Below, piece by piece: positions 9,315 through 17,717 of a stretch of DNA of 64,000 nucleotides. How positions within the stretch are numbered: the first letter of the stretch is position 1; every line of letters starts with the position of its first letter. The notes under the pieces were generated by a model. That model searched no databases and was not told the origin of the DNA. It worked only from the letters and a program-made list of their open reading frames with translations. The stretch is from Aquiflexum lacus (GTDB lineage Bacteria; Bacteroidota; Bacteroidia; Cytophagales; Cyclobacteriaceae). The stretch is taken from NCBI RefSeq assembly GCF_015476655.1, contig NZ_JABFHF010000008.1:124001-188000 (forward strand). Reading direction: 5' to 3'. A program made the position numbers and the translations under genes.

Positions 9315-12300
9315 TTACGCTTCTGATTTATCCTTATTTCTAATTTTGGTGAAGTACCACACATTCGGGCTCACATTAAGATACTCTATCACATGGTAAG
9401 CTCTTTCTTCATTGACTTCTTTCAAAGCTGAGATAGTTTCTTCCTGGATTTTAAGCATCTTGGTAATCTTACTGCTGGTATCATTCATATCTCCAAATAC
9501 TATGGCATCTGTTGGACATGCTGCAGCACAAGCGGTGTTGATTTCACCATCCTGAACTTTCCTGCCCTCTCTTTTTGCAGTAAGTTTTCCAGATTGAATC
9601 CTTTGAACACACATAGAGCATTTTTCAATAACCCCTCTTGCTCTAACAGTAACATCCGGATTCAAGACCATTTTACCCATATCATCATTTTGAGCGACGT
9701 TGACGGCTGCAAAATCCTTGTTGTCATGGTATTTGAACCAGTTGAATCTTCTTACTTTATAAGGACAGTTGTTGGCACAATACCTTGTTCCAATACACCT
9801 GTTATAGGTCATTTGATTTAGACCTTCTGATGAATGTGTAGTTGCGGCAACCGGGCACACCGTCTCACATGGTGCATTATTACAATGCTGACACATCATA
9901 GGTTGAAAAGTCACCTCGGGATTTTCAGCAGCGACTTCCAATTCTTTATTAGAAGAAGCTCCTTCAGGTGAACTGTAATAACGGTCTATCCTGATCCAGG
10001 CCATTTCTCTTCTGTTCAGCACTTCCTGCTTACCAACAACAGCCACATTATTTTCAACTTGACAAGCCACAGTACATGCGCCACAGCCAATACAAGAATT
10101 CATATCTATAGCCAAGCCCCAATGATGCTGACTATATTGGTGGCCTTTCCATAAAGAAATTTTGGAAGGCTTTACAAATTCACCTTCAAAATAAACTTCA
10201 GGATGATGTCTTCCCGCAGAAGCATTTTTCTGATATTCTCCCAAAGTAGCTTCTTGGATAACAAATTCTCTACCCATGTAAGTCTCATGGGTCTGAGTTT
10301 GGGCTATTTTATATGTATCTGACAACAATTCAACTCCGATATTTTCTGTGAGGTTGAAGTCGACAAAGCCTTTAGAGCTATCCAATAATTCATAAGCATT
10401 CACACCAACACCATTTCCAACTCTACCTGCATTGGTACGTCCATAGCCCAATGCCAATCCAACTGTACCATATGCTTGCCCAGGTTGAACCATAATTGGA
10501 ACTACGATGGACTTATTGCCTACAGTTACCTTTGCCTTTCTTGTTGCCCCTTCGGACATCTTAAGTTCATTTTCATGTGCCCATTTCTGGGAAACAGTCA
10601 AATAATTATCCCAGGTTGCTTTCGAGATGGGGTCAGACATTTCCTGCAACCATGGGTTGTTGGCAAATGTACCGTTTCCAATACCTACTTTTGCATAGAC
10701 GGATAATTCAATTTGATCATTGGAAGCTTTGTATGTTTTGGCTACGGCTGAAGCCGCTGATGAGATATCAGCAAAACCTGTGACAGCTGAAGATTCTGAA
10801 GAAACAGAATAAACACCATTGAAAAGCGACCTGTCCCAGAATTCCTGAAAATTAGTGATCTCAGATTGTGTTGCAAAAAAATTGGATTCCCAGTTTCCCT
10901 GTAGGAAGTCGTAGTAGTTTGTACCTGCATCCGCCCAAGCCAAGAAAGAATCTTGTGCCTGCCTTGTGTCAAATAATGGTGAAATTACAGGTTGGGACAA
11001 ACTATATTCTCCAGTTTTTGGATTAAAATCATTCCAGGATTCCAAATAGTGATGATCCGGGGCAATGTATTGTACCAAAGATGCTGTTTCGTCCTTGGTA
11101 CCATTGGTAGCAACAGAAACCTTTACTTTTGATAAACCTTCTGCTATTTCTGCACCTCTCGGAAAATCATAAACAGGATTACAATTATAGAAAATCACTC
11201 CTCCAACTCTTCCTCCATTAAGATCGGACACGAATTGATTCATCCTGGTATCGTCTCCTTTTCTAAAATAAGATGGCTTAGAAAAATCTACTGTTGTACC
11301 ATTGTTTTGAAGCAAATCATTGATCGCATTGATGACAATCTGAACATTCGGATCATTTGATCCTGAAACCACAAGAGACTTTCCTCTATTGGCCCAAAGC
11401 TCTTTCGCAGCTCTATCCAGGTTTTCAATTTCAACAGCTGCTGCTGAAACTGTAGGTCCCCCTGCTAGTTTTGCCAAAGCATTATATAAGGATAAGACTG
11501 CCAAACCACTTTGAGATGGTTTGATCGGTGTCCTGTAATCAGCGTTGGCGCCTGTCAATGATAGCGTAGATTCAAATTGGAAATGACGGGACATGACCGG
11601 TTTCTCCTTTGAGATTTTCCTTCCTTTACTGTATTGCTTGGCGAACTCAATCGGGGAGATCCAGGTACCCAAGAAGTCAGCAGCAAAACTGACGATGACG
11701 CTTGCCTTATCAAAATTGTAACTTGGAAGTCCGTCAACCCCGTAGGTAGTTTTAGCAGCACTGATGATTCCGAAATTGGACATCGGATCATAGGTTACGA
11801 TCTCAGCTCCAAAAATTTCGGAAAATTGATCTAAGGCCTGCTGAGTTGAAGGAGAAAGGATAGTATTGCTTACAACCCTGATAGAACCTGCTGAAGCCAA
11901 TTTGGATTTCAAATCAGCATCAAATGCAGACCATTCCACTTTCTCACCATTAATATGAGGACCAGTTAACCTTTCCCTATCATAAAGTGTAAGTACAGAC
12001 GCTTCTACAATTGCACTGACGCCTCCTTTGTTGATAGGTGAAAGCTCATTTCCATCAATTTTTATAGGTCTGCCTTCACGTGTCTTGACTACTACTGATG
12101 CGTAGTCACCACCCGATGAAAAGGTTGATGCATAATAATTAGGTATGGAGGGATTGATATCTACCGGTTTGTTGACATAGGGAATGGCTTTTCGCACCGG
12201 AGCTTCACAGGCAGCCAAAGAAGCTGCTGCCAAACTGAATCCCATTAACTTCAGAAAATCCCTTCTTGAAGGCCCTTCTTCTCCATTGAGAGAGGATGGC

Positions 12301-12395
12301 ATTTCGGGAAATTCTCTATCTGCATTTTTGACAAACTCAGGATCGTTGGTTAGTTCTTCCAACCCTTTCCAGTAGGTCTTTTTATTTTCTTTCAT
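9315..12395 (-). CDS. actB: Alternative complex III iron-sulfur subunit ActB (fused molybdopterin-like and ferredoxin domains)
   Basis: A 1026-residue periplasmic subunit. The N-terminus carries a twin-arginine motif (SRRDFLKLMGFSLAAASLAAC) whose hydrophobic part ends in a lipobox-like LAAC, so a Tat-exported lipoprotein is likely. Residues of about 60-720 resemble the molybdopterin oxidoreductase fold, which carries no Mo cofactor in the known ActB proteins. The C-terminal 280 residues hold four cysteine clusters: CIGCGACTVAC, CQHCNNAPCETVCP, CIGTRYCANNCP and CSMC with ACAAACP. These should bind cubane clusters that pass electrons from quinol to the hemes. It lies 38 nt after actA and 20 nt before actC. 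Confidence 0.95.
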   Translation of the reverse strand: MKENKKTYWKGLEELTNDPEFVKNADREFPEMPSSLNGEEGPSRRDFLKLMGFSLAAASLAACEAPVRKAIPYVNKPVDINPSIPNYYASTFSSGGDYASVVVKTREGRPIKIDGNELSPINKGGVSAIVEASVLTLYDRERLTGPHINGEKVEWSAFDADLKSKLASAGSIRVVSNTILSPSTQQALDQFSEIFGAEIVTYDPMSNFGIISAAKTTYGVDGLPSYNFDKASVIVSFAADFLGTWISPIEFAKQYSKGRKISKEKPVMSRHFQFESTLSLTGANADYRTPIKPSQSGLAVLSLYNALAKLAGGPTVSAAAVEIENLDRAAKELWANRGKSLVVSGSNDPNVQIVINAINDLLQNNGTTVDFSKPSYFRKGDDTRMNQFVSDLNGGRVGGVIFYNCNPVYDFPRGAEIAEGLSKVKVSVATNGTKDETASLVQYIAPDHHYLESWNDFNPKTGEYSLSQPVISPLFDTRQAQDSFLAWADAGTNYYDFLQGNWESNFFATQSEITNFQEFWDRSLFNGVYSVSSESSAVTGFADISSAASAVAKTYKASNDQIELSVYAKVGIGNGTFANNPWLQEMSDPISKATWDNYLTVSQKWAHENELKMSEGATRKAKVTVGNKSIVVPIMVQPGQAYGTVGLALGYGRTNAGRVGNGVGVNAYELLDSSKGFVDFNLTENIGVELLSDTYKIAQTQTHETYMGREFVIQEATLGEYQKNASAGRHHPEVYFEGEFVKPSKISLWKGHQYSQHHWGLAIDMNSCIGCGACTVACQVENNVAVVGKQEVLNRREMAWIRIDRYYSSPEGASSNKELEVAAENPEVTFQPMMCQHCNNAPCETVCPVAATTHSSEGLNQMTYNRCIGTRYCANNCPYKVRRFNWFKYHDNKDFAAVNVAQNDDMGKMVLNPDVTVRARGVIEKCSMCVQRIQSGKLTAKREGRKVQDGEINTACAAACPTDAIVFGDMNDTSSKITKMLKIQEETISALKEVNEERAYHVIEYLNVSPNVWYFTKIRNKDKSEA

Positions 12396-12433
12396 TGTAT
12401 ATTCAAGAAAAGTAAGTTCTGAATTGATTTAAA

Positions 12434-13696
12434 TTAATAGTGGCACTTTGCACATTCCAAACCGCCAATGTCTTTGACTTTCAAAGCATTTTTTGATTCT
12501 GAATGAAGCTGAACCAATTTATCATAATATTCATTGCCTTGCGATTTGATATCAGTCTGTCTGTGACAGTCGATACACCAGCCCATTGTCAGAGAACTGT
12601 GTTGATAGACAACTTCCATTTCTTCAATTGGACCATGACAAGTCTGGCACTCCAACCCTCCAACAGCTACGTGTTGGGCATGATTAAAGTATGCCAAGTC
12701 AGGAAGATTATGGATTCTTACCCATTCTATAGGTTGGTTGTTATCAACAGCATTATAAATTTTCTGGATTTCGGTAGAAATACCTTCTTTGCCTCCAACA
12801 TTTTGAATATGAGCGTGACAGTTCATACAAATATTTGCAGATGGGATATTAGCAGATTTTCCAATCTCCACCCCAGTGTGGCAATATTGACAGGCTACCT
12901 CATATTGACCTGCATGAAGTTGATGTGAGAAAGCAATAGGTTGTGCAGGTGCATATCCTTGCTGAACTCCAATTGTATATAATTGATCTATTCCCGACTT
13001 GGCAACAAAAGCAATAACCAGAGTTGTCATAATAATAATAAAAGCGTCAGAGCGCAATATTTTTTTAAAATCAAATTTCTGATTGACAAATTCCTCATCA
13101 ACTTCATCCAATTTTTGACTTGAAAGATATTTGGTCAGGATTGAAATGATCAAACCTAATACGACCAAAATCAATAGTAAAACAATTACAAGGACAGCCA
13201 AGATGATGGTAAGGTATTCACTTGGAATTCCTCCTCCTGTCCCAACTTGTCCACCTTCAACGCCACCTGCTGCTGCGGCGGCTGCAGGGTCAGCTTTATC
13301 ACCATATTCAATGTAAGACAATAAATTCATTACGTCATCATCAGATAGAAACTCATGCGCAGGCATGGCCAACTGATTGAATTCATTGTAAATAGCAACT
13401 GCTTCAGCATCACCGGTTGCGATGAATGCCTGTGAATTTCTTATAAACTTCTTGTTCCATTCAATGGAATGCCTGTCCGTAACTCCTCTAAGCGCAGGAC
13501 CTATATTCTTTTGGTCAAGTCTGTGACAGGTCCTACAGTTGGCATTGAAAATAGATTTTCCTGCCGCTATTGCCTCTTCACTGTCAGAAACATCGGGATT
13601 AACCGCATAGACCTGTGTACTCATCGAAAGGAGAAACACAAGTAACAATGTGCTTAACCTTAAAGGAACACTTAATAATGAGCGTTTGATCGTCAT
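12434..13696 (-). CDS. actA: Alternative complex III multiheme cytochrome c subunit ActA, with an extra N-terminal heme domain
   Basis: A 420-residue c-type cytochrome and first gene of the operon. A signal peptide covers about residues 1-31. A cytochrome c-like domain with CRTCH at residues 54-58 follows, then two hydrophobic helices (about 160-187 and 217-231). The C-terminal region holds five CXXCH motifs: CQYCH, CMNCH, CQTCH, CIDCH and CAKCH, the last at the extreme C-terminus. The five-heme C-terminal part matches pentaheme ActA; the N-terminal monoheme domain is additional. Six heme sites here plus one in ActE would give seven hemes in the assembly. The promoter lies about 50 nt upstream of the ATG. 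Confidence 0.93.
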   Translation of the reverse strand: MTIKRSLLSVPLRLSTLLLVFLLSMSTQVYAVNPDVSDSEEAIAAGKSIFNANCRTCHRLDQKNIGPALRGVTDRHSIEWNKKFIRNSQAFIATGDAEAVAIYNEFNQLAMPAHEFLSDDDVMNLLSYIEYGDKADPAAAAAAGGVEGGQVGTGGGIPSEYLTIILAVLVIVLLLILVVLGLIISILTKYLSSQKLDEVDEEFVNQKFDFKKILRSDAFIIIMTTLVIAFVAKSGIDQLYTIGVQQGYAPAQPIAFSHQLHAGQYEVACQYCHTGVEIGKSANIPSANICMNCHAHIQNVGGKEGISTEIQKIYNAVDNNQPIEWVRIHNLPDLAYFNHAQHVAVGGLECQTCHGPIEEMEVVYQHSSLTMGWCIDCHRQTDIKSQGNEYYDKLVQLHSESKNALKVKDIGGLECAKCHY

Positions 13697-13744
13697 ATTT
13701 ATTACTTATTAAACAGTTTATTGCACGTTTTTTGATAAACATTG

Positions 13745-13775
13745 CAAATGTACTACCCCAATTCTATTTTTCAAA
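13745..13775 (-). promoter_or_regulatory. Predicted promoter of the act-cox operon
   Basis: On the minus strand, TTTG (13772-13775) and TACATTTG (13745-13752) are separated by exactly 19 nt, matching the Bacteroidota housekeeping consensus TTTG-N19-21-TAnnTTTG. Transcription should start near 13739-13741, leaving a leader of about 43 nt before actA. The spacing is seen directly; function is inferred. In the remaining gene-free stretch up to 14063 I see only AT-rich sequence and the promoter of the first tRNA-like gene. Confidence 0.8.
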
Positions 13776-14023
13776 CTTGAAGTAAATAGATGAACTTATG
13801 CTATTAATGGTTTCCATTTAATTGTAAATGATTGTTTTACAAGTTATTATACAACCAATCATCCGTCTATTTTTAATTTAGAATCAATATAAATAAAGGA
13901 ATGTTTGGGTTAGTTTTAATTTAATAGAAATGTGTATTTGAAACCAAAGCAAAATTAGGTGGTTCAAAGGATTTCAATTCAGTTCAAAATCAATTTTTTG
14001 TTCGAAAAATAATTAAAGAGATT

Positions 14024-14053
14024 TTTGAAATAGGGAAAATTTAGTTTACTTTG
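14024..14053 (+). promoter_or_regulatory. Predicted promoter of the first tRNA-Cys-like gene
   Basis: TTTG (14024-14027) and TACTTTG (14047-14053) are 19 nt apart. The -7 element is one base shorter than TAnnTTTG. Transcription would begin about 4-7 nt before the tRNA-like gene at 14064, so little or no 5' leader is expected. Confidence 0.5.
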
Positions 14054-14063
14054 CTGATCAAAT

Positions 14064-14133
14064 GGTCGAGTGACCGAGTGCTAGGTAGGGGTTCGCAAGA
14101 CCTTTTACGGTGGTTCAAGTCCACCCTCGACCT
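14064..14133 (+). tRNA. Atypical tRNA-Cys(GCA)-like gene 1
   Basis: It folds by hand into a complete cloverleaf of 70 nt. The acceptor stem GGTCGAG/CTCGACC is perfect. The D-stem is ACC/GGT with an 8-nt loop, the anticodon stem GGGGT/ACCTT has two G-U pairs, the variable loop is TTAC, and the T-stem GGTGG/CCACC closes TTCAAGT. The anticodon loop TCGCAAG puts GCA at 34-36 but C at position 33, where nearly all tRNAs have U. The D-loop GAGTGCTA has lost one of the two consecutive G residues (G18/G19) seen in the canonical gene at 14717. CCA is not encoded. It could be a non-decoding tRNA or a decaying paralogue. Confidence 0.7.
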
Positions 14134-14140
14134 CAAGATT

Positions 14141-14181
14141 GAGAACGCTTAATATCACCCCATATCCAACGTTCTTATTTT
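14141..14181 (+). terminator. Possible terminator after tRNA-like gene 1
   Basis: AGAACG (14142-14147) pairs with CGTTCT (14170-14175) across a 22-nt loop and is followed by TATTTT. The long loop makes this only a moderate candidate. Confidence 0.4.
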
Positions 14182-14497
14182 AAAGTAATCACAATTGCCT
14201 ATTATTCATAAGGTAATTGGATTAATAGTTGTTCAAAATATCTTTGGCCCAAGATAATTTTGTTAATAAAATCTAGATAGCGAGTTAGGGGATGACAATT
14301 AAGAGTTCCTCTTGCATTGTTTTGAACATTGTTGGTACTGAGGACCGGTTTATTCTAGATCTTTAAATTCAGGATCGTCTCAAACCGGTAAAAGGTGAAA
14401 TACTTTAGAATCTTAAAACTGCATATGAAAAATAAACGTATGGCATTAGAGTTATTAGATTAAAAAGATAGTGTTCCAGTCATAGGAATATCCTCAT
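14182..14497 (+). other. Gene-free spacer between two tRNA-Cys-like genes
   Basis: No credible reading frame is seen. An 8-bp inverted repeat, ACCGGTTT (14342-14349) with AAACCGGT further on, is the only clear structure. No good TTTG/TAnnTTTG promoter is apparent just upstream of 14498, so the second tRNA-like gene may be transcribed from a weak promoter or by read-through. Confidence 0.4.
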
Positions 14498-14567
14498 GGT
14501 CGGGTGGCCGAGTGTAAGGCGAGGGTTCGCAAGACCCTTTACGGTGGTTCGAATCCACCCCCGACCT
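14498..14567 (+). tRNA. Atypical tRNA-Cys(GCA)-like gene 2
   Basis: This 70-nt cloverleaf has perfect stems throughout: acceptor GGTCGGG/CCCGACC, D-stem GCC/GGC, anticodon stem AGGGT/ACCCT and T-stem GGTGG/CCACC closing TTCGAAT. The anticodon loop is again TCGCAAG (C33, anticodon GCA, G38) and the D-loop GAGTGTAA lacks the GG pair. Compared with gene 1, the acceptor and D-stem differences are compensatory (A-T against G-C at acceptor position 6, ACC/GGT against GCC/GGC). That argues for selection on the fold. CCA is not encoded. A terminator follows at once. Confidence 0.75.
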
Positions 14568-14597
14568 CTAAAGCGCTTTTTTTAAAGCGCTTTTTTT
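14568..14597 (+). terminator. Terminator after tRNA-like gene 2
   Basis: AAAGCGC and GCGCTTT elements form a hairpin from the base after the acceptor stem, followed by seven T residues ending at 14597. The palindrome AAAGCGCTTT occurs twice in tandem. Confidence 0.7.
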
Positions 14598-14669
14598 ATG
14601 TCCTACATAATCCATTTCAGGATAATTGATTGTTAAAAAGGAGTTGAATCAAAATTTAGTCTTATTACG

Positions 14670-14700
14670 TTTGCTTAAAAACTGAATATACCTACATTTG
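14670..14700 (+). promoter_or_regulatory. Predicted promoter of tRNA-Cys
   Basis: TTTG (14670-14673) and TACATTTG (14693-14700) are separated by exactly 19 nt, a perfect match to the Bacteroidota consensus and the same -7 box as the act operon promoter. The tRNA begins 17 nt after the -7 box. Confidence 0.8.
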
Positions 14701-14716
14701 CATTCCGATTTCAAAA

Positions 14717-14787
14717 GGTCGCGTGGCCGAGTGGCTAGGCAGAGGTCTGCAAAACCTTGTACAGCGGTTCGAATCCGCTCGCGACCT
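14717..14787 (+). tRNA. tRNA-Cys(GCA), canonical
   Basis: A 71-nt cloverleaf with acceptor GGTCGCG/CGCGACC, D-stem GCC/GGC with loop GAGTGGCTA (GG present), and anticodon stem GAGGT/ACCTT closing CTGCAAA (U33, anticodon GCA, A37). The variable loop is GTAC and the T-stem AGCGG/CCGCT closes TTCGAAT. The discriminator is T followed by CAA, so CCA must be added post-transcriptionally. It has its own promoter and terminator and is presumably the working cysteine tRNA. Confidence 0.95.
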
Positions 14788-14791
14788 CAAT

Positions 14792-14842
14792 AAAAACAAA
14801 GAAACCCTCTTCTCATTCTTCAAAGAGGGTTTCTTTGTTTTT
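14792..14842 (+). terminator. Strong terminator after tRNA-Cys
   Basis: A long hairpin: AAAACAAAGAAACCCTCTT pairs with its complement AAGAGGGTTTCTTTGTTTT across a short loop (about 14812-14822), ending in TTTTT. Confidence 0.85.
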
Positions 14843-14992
14843 AAATGGTATTTAAATAAAATCTTATTTTTTAATATTCACGTGTTGTTCAATGCAAGTC
14901 CGTCTATCCCTTGCTATGCTCCATTAAAAATTGATCGATTTGAAATTAGGGGGATAAACGGTATTTTAATTTTTCACTGGATACAAAACAAT

Positions 14993-15466
14993 ATGACTGT
15001 AAAAGCCCAACTTGATTTAAATGGAAAGCGTGTACAGGTGGAAGTGGATGAAGATGAACCGCTTTTGTATGTGTTGAGGGAAGAGTTTGGACTTAATGGT
15101 CCAAAATTTGGTTGTGGCTTGCAACAGTGCGGAAGTTGTATGGTGTTGGTGGATGGGGAAGCTGTTCCTTCATGCATCCAACCATGTAAATCATTTGAAG
15201 GAAAAAAAATCGAAACCATTGAAGGGTTAAACACAATCAATGGCCTGCACCCTTTACAGGAAGCATTTTTTGAAGAACAGGCAGCCCAATGTGGCTATTG
15301 CCTTAATGGCATGATGATAGCCGGATTGGGATTGTTACGATCCAATCCCAAACCTAGCGACAATGAAATAAGGGAAGCCCTTGAGCCTGTAATCTGTCGC
15401 TGTGGCACACATACCCGATTCATTTCTGCTATTAAAAAAGCCTCCCAGAAATCCGCCAAATTTTAA
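14993..15466 (+). CDS. iorA: [2Fe-2S] subunit of a molybdenum hydroxylase (IorA-like)
   Basis: A 157-residue small subunit of the xanthine oxidase family that passes electrons from the molybdenum site. The plant-type [2Fe-2S] motif is GCGLQQCGSCMVLVDG near residue 42. The second cluster is formed by QCGYCLNGMMIAG and VICRCGTHTRF. I start at 14993 (MTVKAQLDLNGK), matching the family N-terminus; the frame runs open further upstream but through the tRNA-Cys gene. It lies 3 nt before the large subunit. There is no FAD subunit nearby, so as in isoquinoline oxidoreductase-type enzymes the acceptor may be a cytochrome. The substrate is unknown. Confidence 0.88.
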   Translation: MTVKAQLDLNGKRVQVEVDEDEPLLYVLREEFGLNGPKFGCGLQQCGSCMVLVDGEAVPSCIQPCKSFEGKKIETIEGLNTINGLHPLQEAFFEEQAAQCGYCLNGMMIAGLGLLRSNPKPSDNEIREALEPVICRCGTHTRFISAIKKASQKSAKF

Positions 15467-15469
15467 AAT

Positions 15470-17701
15470 ATGAAACTGACCACGACCAATAGAAGGACAT
15501 TTCTCAAAACTTCCGGTCAGCTGCTGATTGGATTCAATCTTTTACCTTTGGCCTTTTGTCAAACCAAGGAGACAGAGAATATTTTGATCGATAATTATAG
15601 CGGTATCCCTGAAAGACCACATATTGACAGAAACCTGATCGATTCCTGGATAAGATTGGATGCGGATGGCCATGTAACTATTCTGACCGGCAAACAGGAA
15701 TTGGGGCAAGGGATAAGAACCGCCTTGATACAGATCGCAGCTGAGGAATTGGATGTTGACCTCGAAATATGCCATATCATCAATGGGGATACAGGGCAGA
15801 CTGCCAATGAAGGTTATACAGCAGGAAGCAATTCAGTAGAAGGCAGCGGCAAAGCCATCCGGCAGGCTGCAGCGGAGGCAAGGCTGGTTTTATTGAAATT
15901 GGCAAGCGAAAAATGGGGGACGGAAATCACAGGCTTACAGGTCAAAAACGGTGTTATTCAAGGTGGCCCTGATCAAAAAATATCCTATTGGGAATTGTTG
16001 GAGGGAAAATACTTGGAAGAAAAGATAAGCAGTGAAGCTCCCGTGAAAGATCATAAAGACCATGTGCATGTAGGAAAAGCAATTCGCAGAGATGATATCA
16101 GTAAATTGGTAAAAGGAGAACCACACTTTGTCCATGACCTGAGATTGCCTGATATGGTTCATGCCCGTGTTCTTCACCCTCCGGTCTACAATGCAAAGCT
16201 AGTTTCTATAGACCTTGACAATATAAAAGATCAAGTAGGGATTTTGAAGGTAATTGAAGATGGGAGTTTTGTAGCCATTATCGCAAAAAGAGACTTTCAG
16301 GCAGTCAAAGCATGGCAGCAGCTGAAGGAAAGCAGTAAATGGGACAGCTCGAAATTAGGTCCTTTGTCAGAAGCACTTTTTGAAGATATGAAAGCAAATG
16401 CCAATCCTCCCCAAATGGTTGAAGACAGCCCGGGAATTTTAGGAAAAATCAATTCCTCTTCGAAAAAAATAAAAGCTGATTATCAAAGGCCTTACCACAT
16501 GCATGCTTCCACTGGTCCCTCCTGCGCAGTGGCAAAATGGGATGATGATTACTTGACTGTTTGGTCCCCAACCCAGGGAGTTTATCCCCTCCAAAATTCC
16601 CTAGCTGATCTTTTTGGGTTGGAAAAAGAAAAAATCAGATGTATTGGCATGCCCGGATCGGGCTGCTACGGCCATAACGGTGCCGATGATGTCTCGGCAG
16701 AAGCAGCACTGATTGCCAAACATTATCCCGGGAGACCTGTTCGCCTGCAATGGATGCGGGAGGATGAACACCAATGGGAACCCTATGGTTCTGCCATGGC
16801 CATTCAGTTGGAAGCAGGTATGGATGAAAGTGGTAAGATTCTGGCTTGGGATACAAATATTTGGTCTGATACGCACAGCACCAGACCAAATGGCAAGGCG
16901 GGTCATTATGTTTCAGCAAGGCATTTAAAAGATCCTTTTGAATTTCAAAAAGGAGGTTTTTCGGGAGGATCCTACCGAAATGCTACACCATTATATAATA
17001 TCCCTGATAAAAGATTGCAGTTGCACAATTATGATGGGCCATTACGGACTTCTGCCTTAAGGGGACTTGGAGCTTATGGGAATATTTTTGCTTTGGAATC
17101 CTTTATGGATGAACTGGCCACTGAGGTAGAAATCGATCCTATTGCCTTTAGAATCAAAAACCTGGACGATGACCGGGCTATAGCTGTCCTTGAAACTTTA
17201 GCCTCCAAAACAGGATGGGATTCCAAAGGGAAAAAACCAGGTAAAGGTTATGGCGTGGCTTTTTCAAAATACAAAAATTCAGCCTCATATTTTGCTGTTT
17301 TGGCTGAGGTGGAAATCAACAAAGCTGAAAAATCATTTAAACTGACCAAAATGACCGGAGTGATAGATTCCGGGCAGTGCATCAATCCGGATGGGTTGAA
17401 AAACCAAACCGAAGGCGGCATGGTCCAATCCGCAAGTTGGACCTTGTTGGAATCTGTTCAGTTTGATGAAAATGGCATTTTGAGCAAGGATTGGAGTTCC
17501 TATCCCATCATGAGGTTTATGGAGGTGCCCGAAATTGAAGTCCATATCATCAACAGACCTGAACTTCCGCCAATGGGCGCAGGGGAAGCGGCACAGGGAC
17601 CGGTGGCTGCGGCGATAGCGAATGCGGTTTTTGATGGGACTGAGACAAGGGTAAGGGAATTGCCAATAAAAGCAGAAAAAGTGGATTGGGGGAATGTATA
17701 A
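15470..17701 (+). CDS. iorB: Molybdopterin-binding large subunit of an aldehyde/isoquinoline-type oxidoreductase (IorB-like)
   Basis: A 743-residue large subunit of the xanthine oxidase family. A twin-arginine signal (NRRTFLKTSG) starts near residue 7, so the enzyme is probably exported folded with its cofactor by Tat. The molybdenum domain includes the glutamine-rich LTGKQELGQGIRTAL loop, the SGCYGHNGADD segment and, near the C-terminus, PPMGAGEAAQGP with the catalytic glutamate typical of this family. It forms a two-gene unit with iorA. IorB is the closest named type I recognise; quinoline- or aldehyde-oxidising relatives cannot be excluded. Confidence 0.88.
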   Translation: MKLTTTNRRTFLKTSGQLLIGFNLLPLAFCQTKETENILIDNYSGIPERPHIDRNLIDSWIRLDADGHVTILTGKQELGQGIRTALIQIAAEELDVDLEICHIINGDTGQTANEGYTAGSNSVEGSGKAIRQAAAEARLVLLKLASEKWGTEITGLQVKNGVIQGGPDQKISYWELLEGKYLEEKISSEAPVKDHKDHVHVGKAIRRDDISKLVKGEPHFVHDLRLPDMVHARVLHPPVYNAKLVSIDLDNIKDQVGILKVIEDGSFVAIIAKRDFQAVKAWQQLKESSKWDSSKLGPLSEALFEDMKANANPPQMVEDSPGILGKINSSSKKIKADYQRPYHMHASTGPSCAVAKWDDDYLTVWSPTQGVYPLQNSLADLFGLEKEKIRCIGMPGSGCYGHNGADDVSAEAALIAKHYPGRPVRLQWMREDEHQWEPYGSAMAIQLEAGMDESGKILAWDTNIWSDTHSTRPNGKAGHYVSARHLKDPFEFQKGGFSGGSYRNATPLYNIPDKRLQLHNYDGPLRTSALRGLGAYGNIFALESFMDELATEVEIDPIAFRIKNLDDDRAIAVLETLASKTGWDSKGKKPGKGYGVAFSKYKNSASYFAVLAEVEINKAEKSFKLTKMTGVIDSGQCINPDGLKNQTEGGMVQSASWTLLESVQFDENGILSKDWSSYPIMRFMEVPEIEVHIINRPELPPMGAGEAAQGPVAAAIANAVFDGTETRVRELPIKAEKVDWGNV

Positions 17702-17717
17702 GAATTTATATAAAGAT

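Noticed and set aside
14723-14992. Upstream extension of the iorA reading frame
   Set aside because: It runs through the tRNA-Cys gene and its terminator; the family N-terminus begins at 14993.
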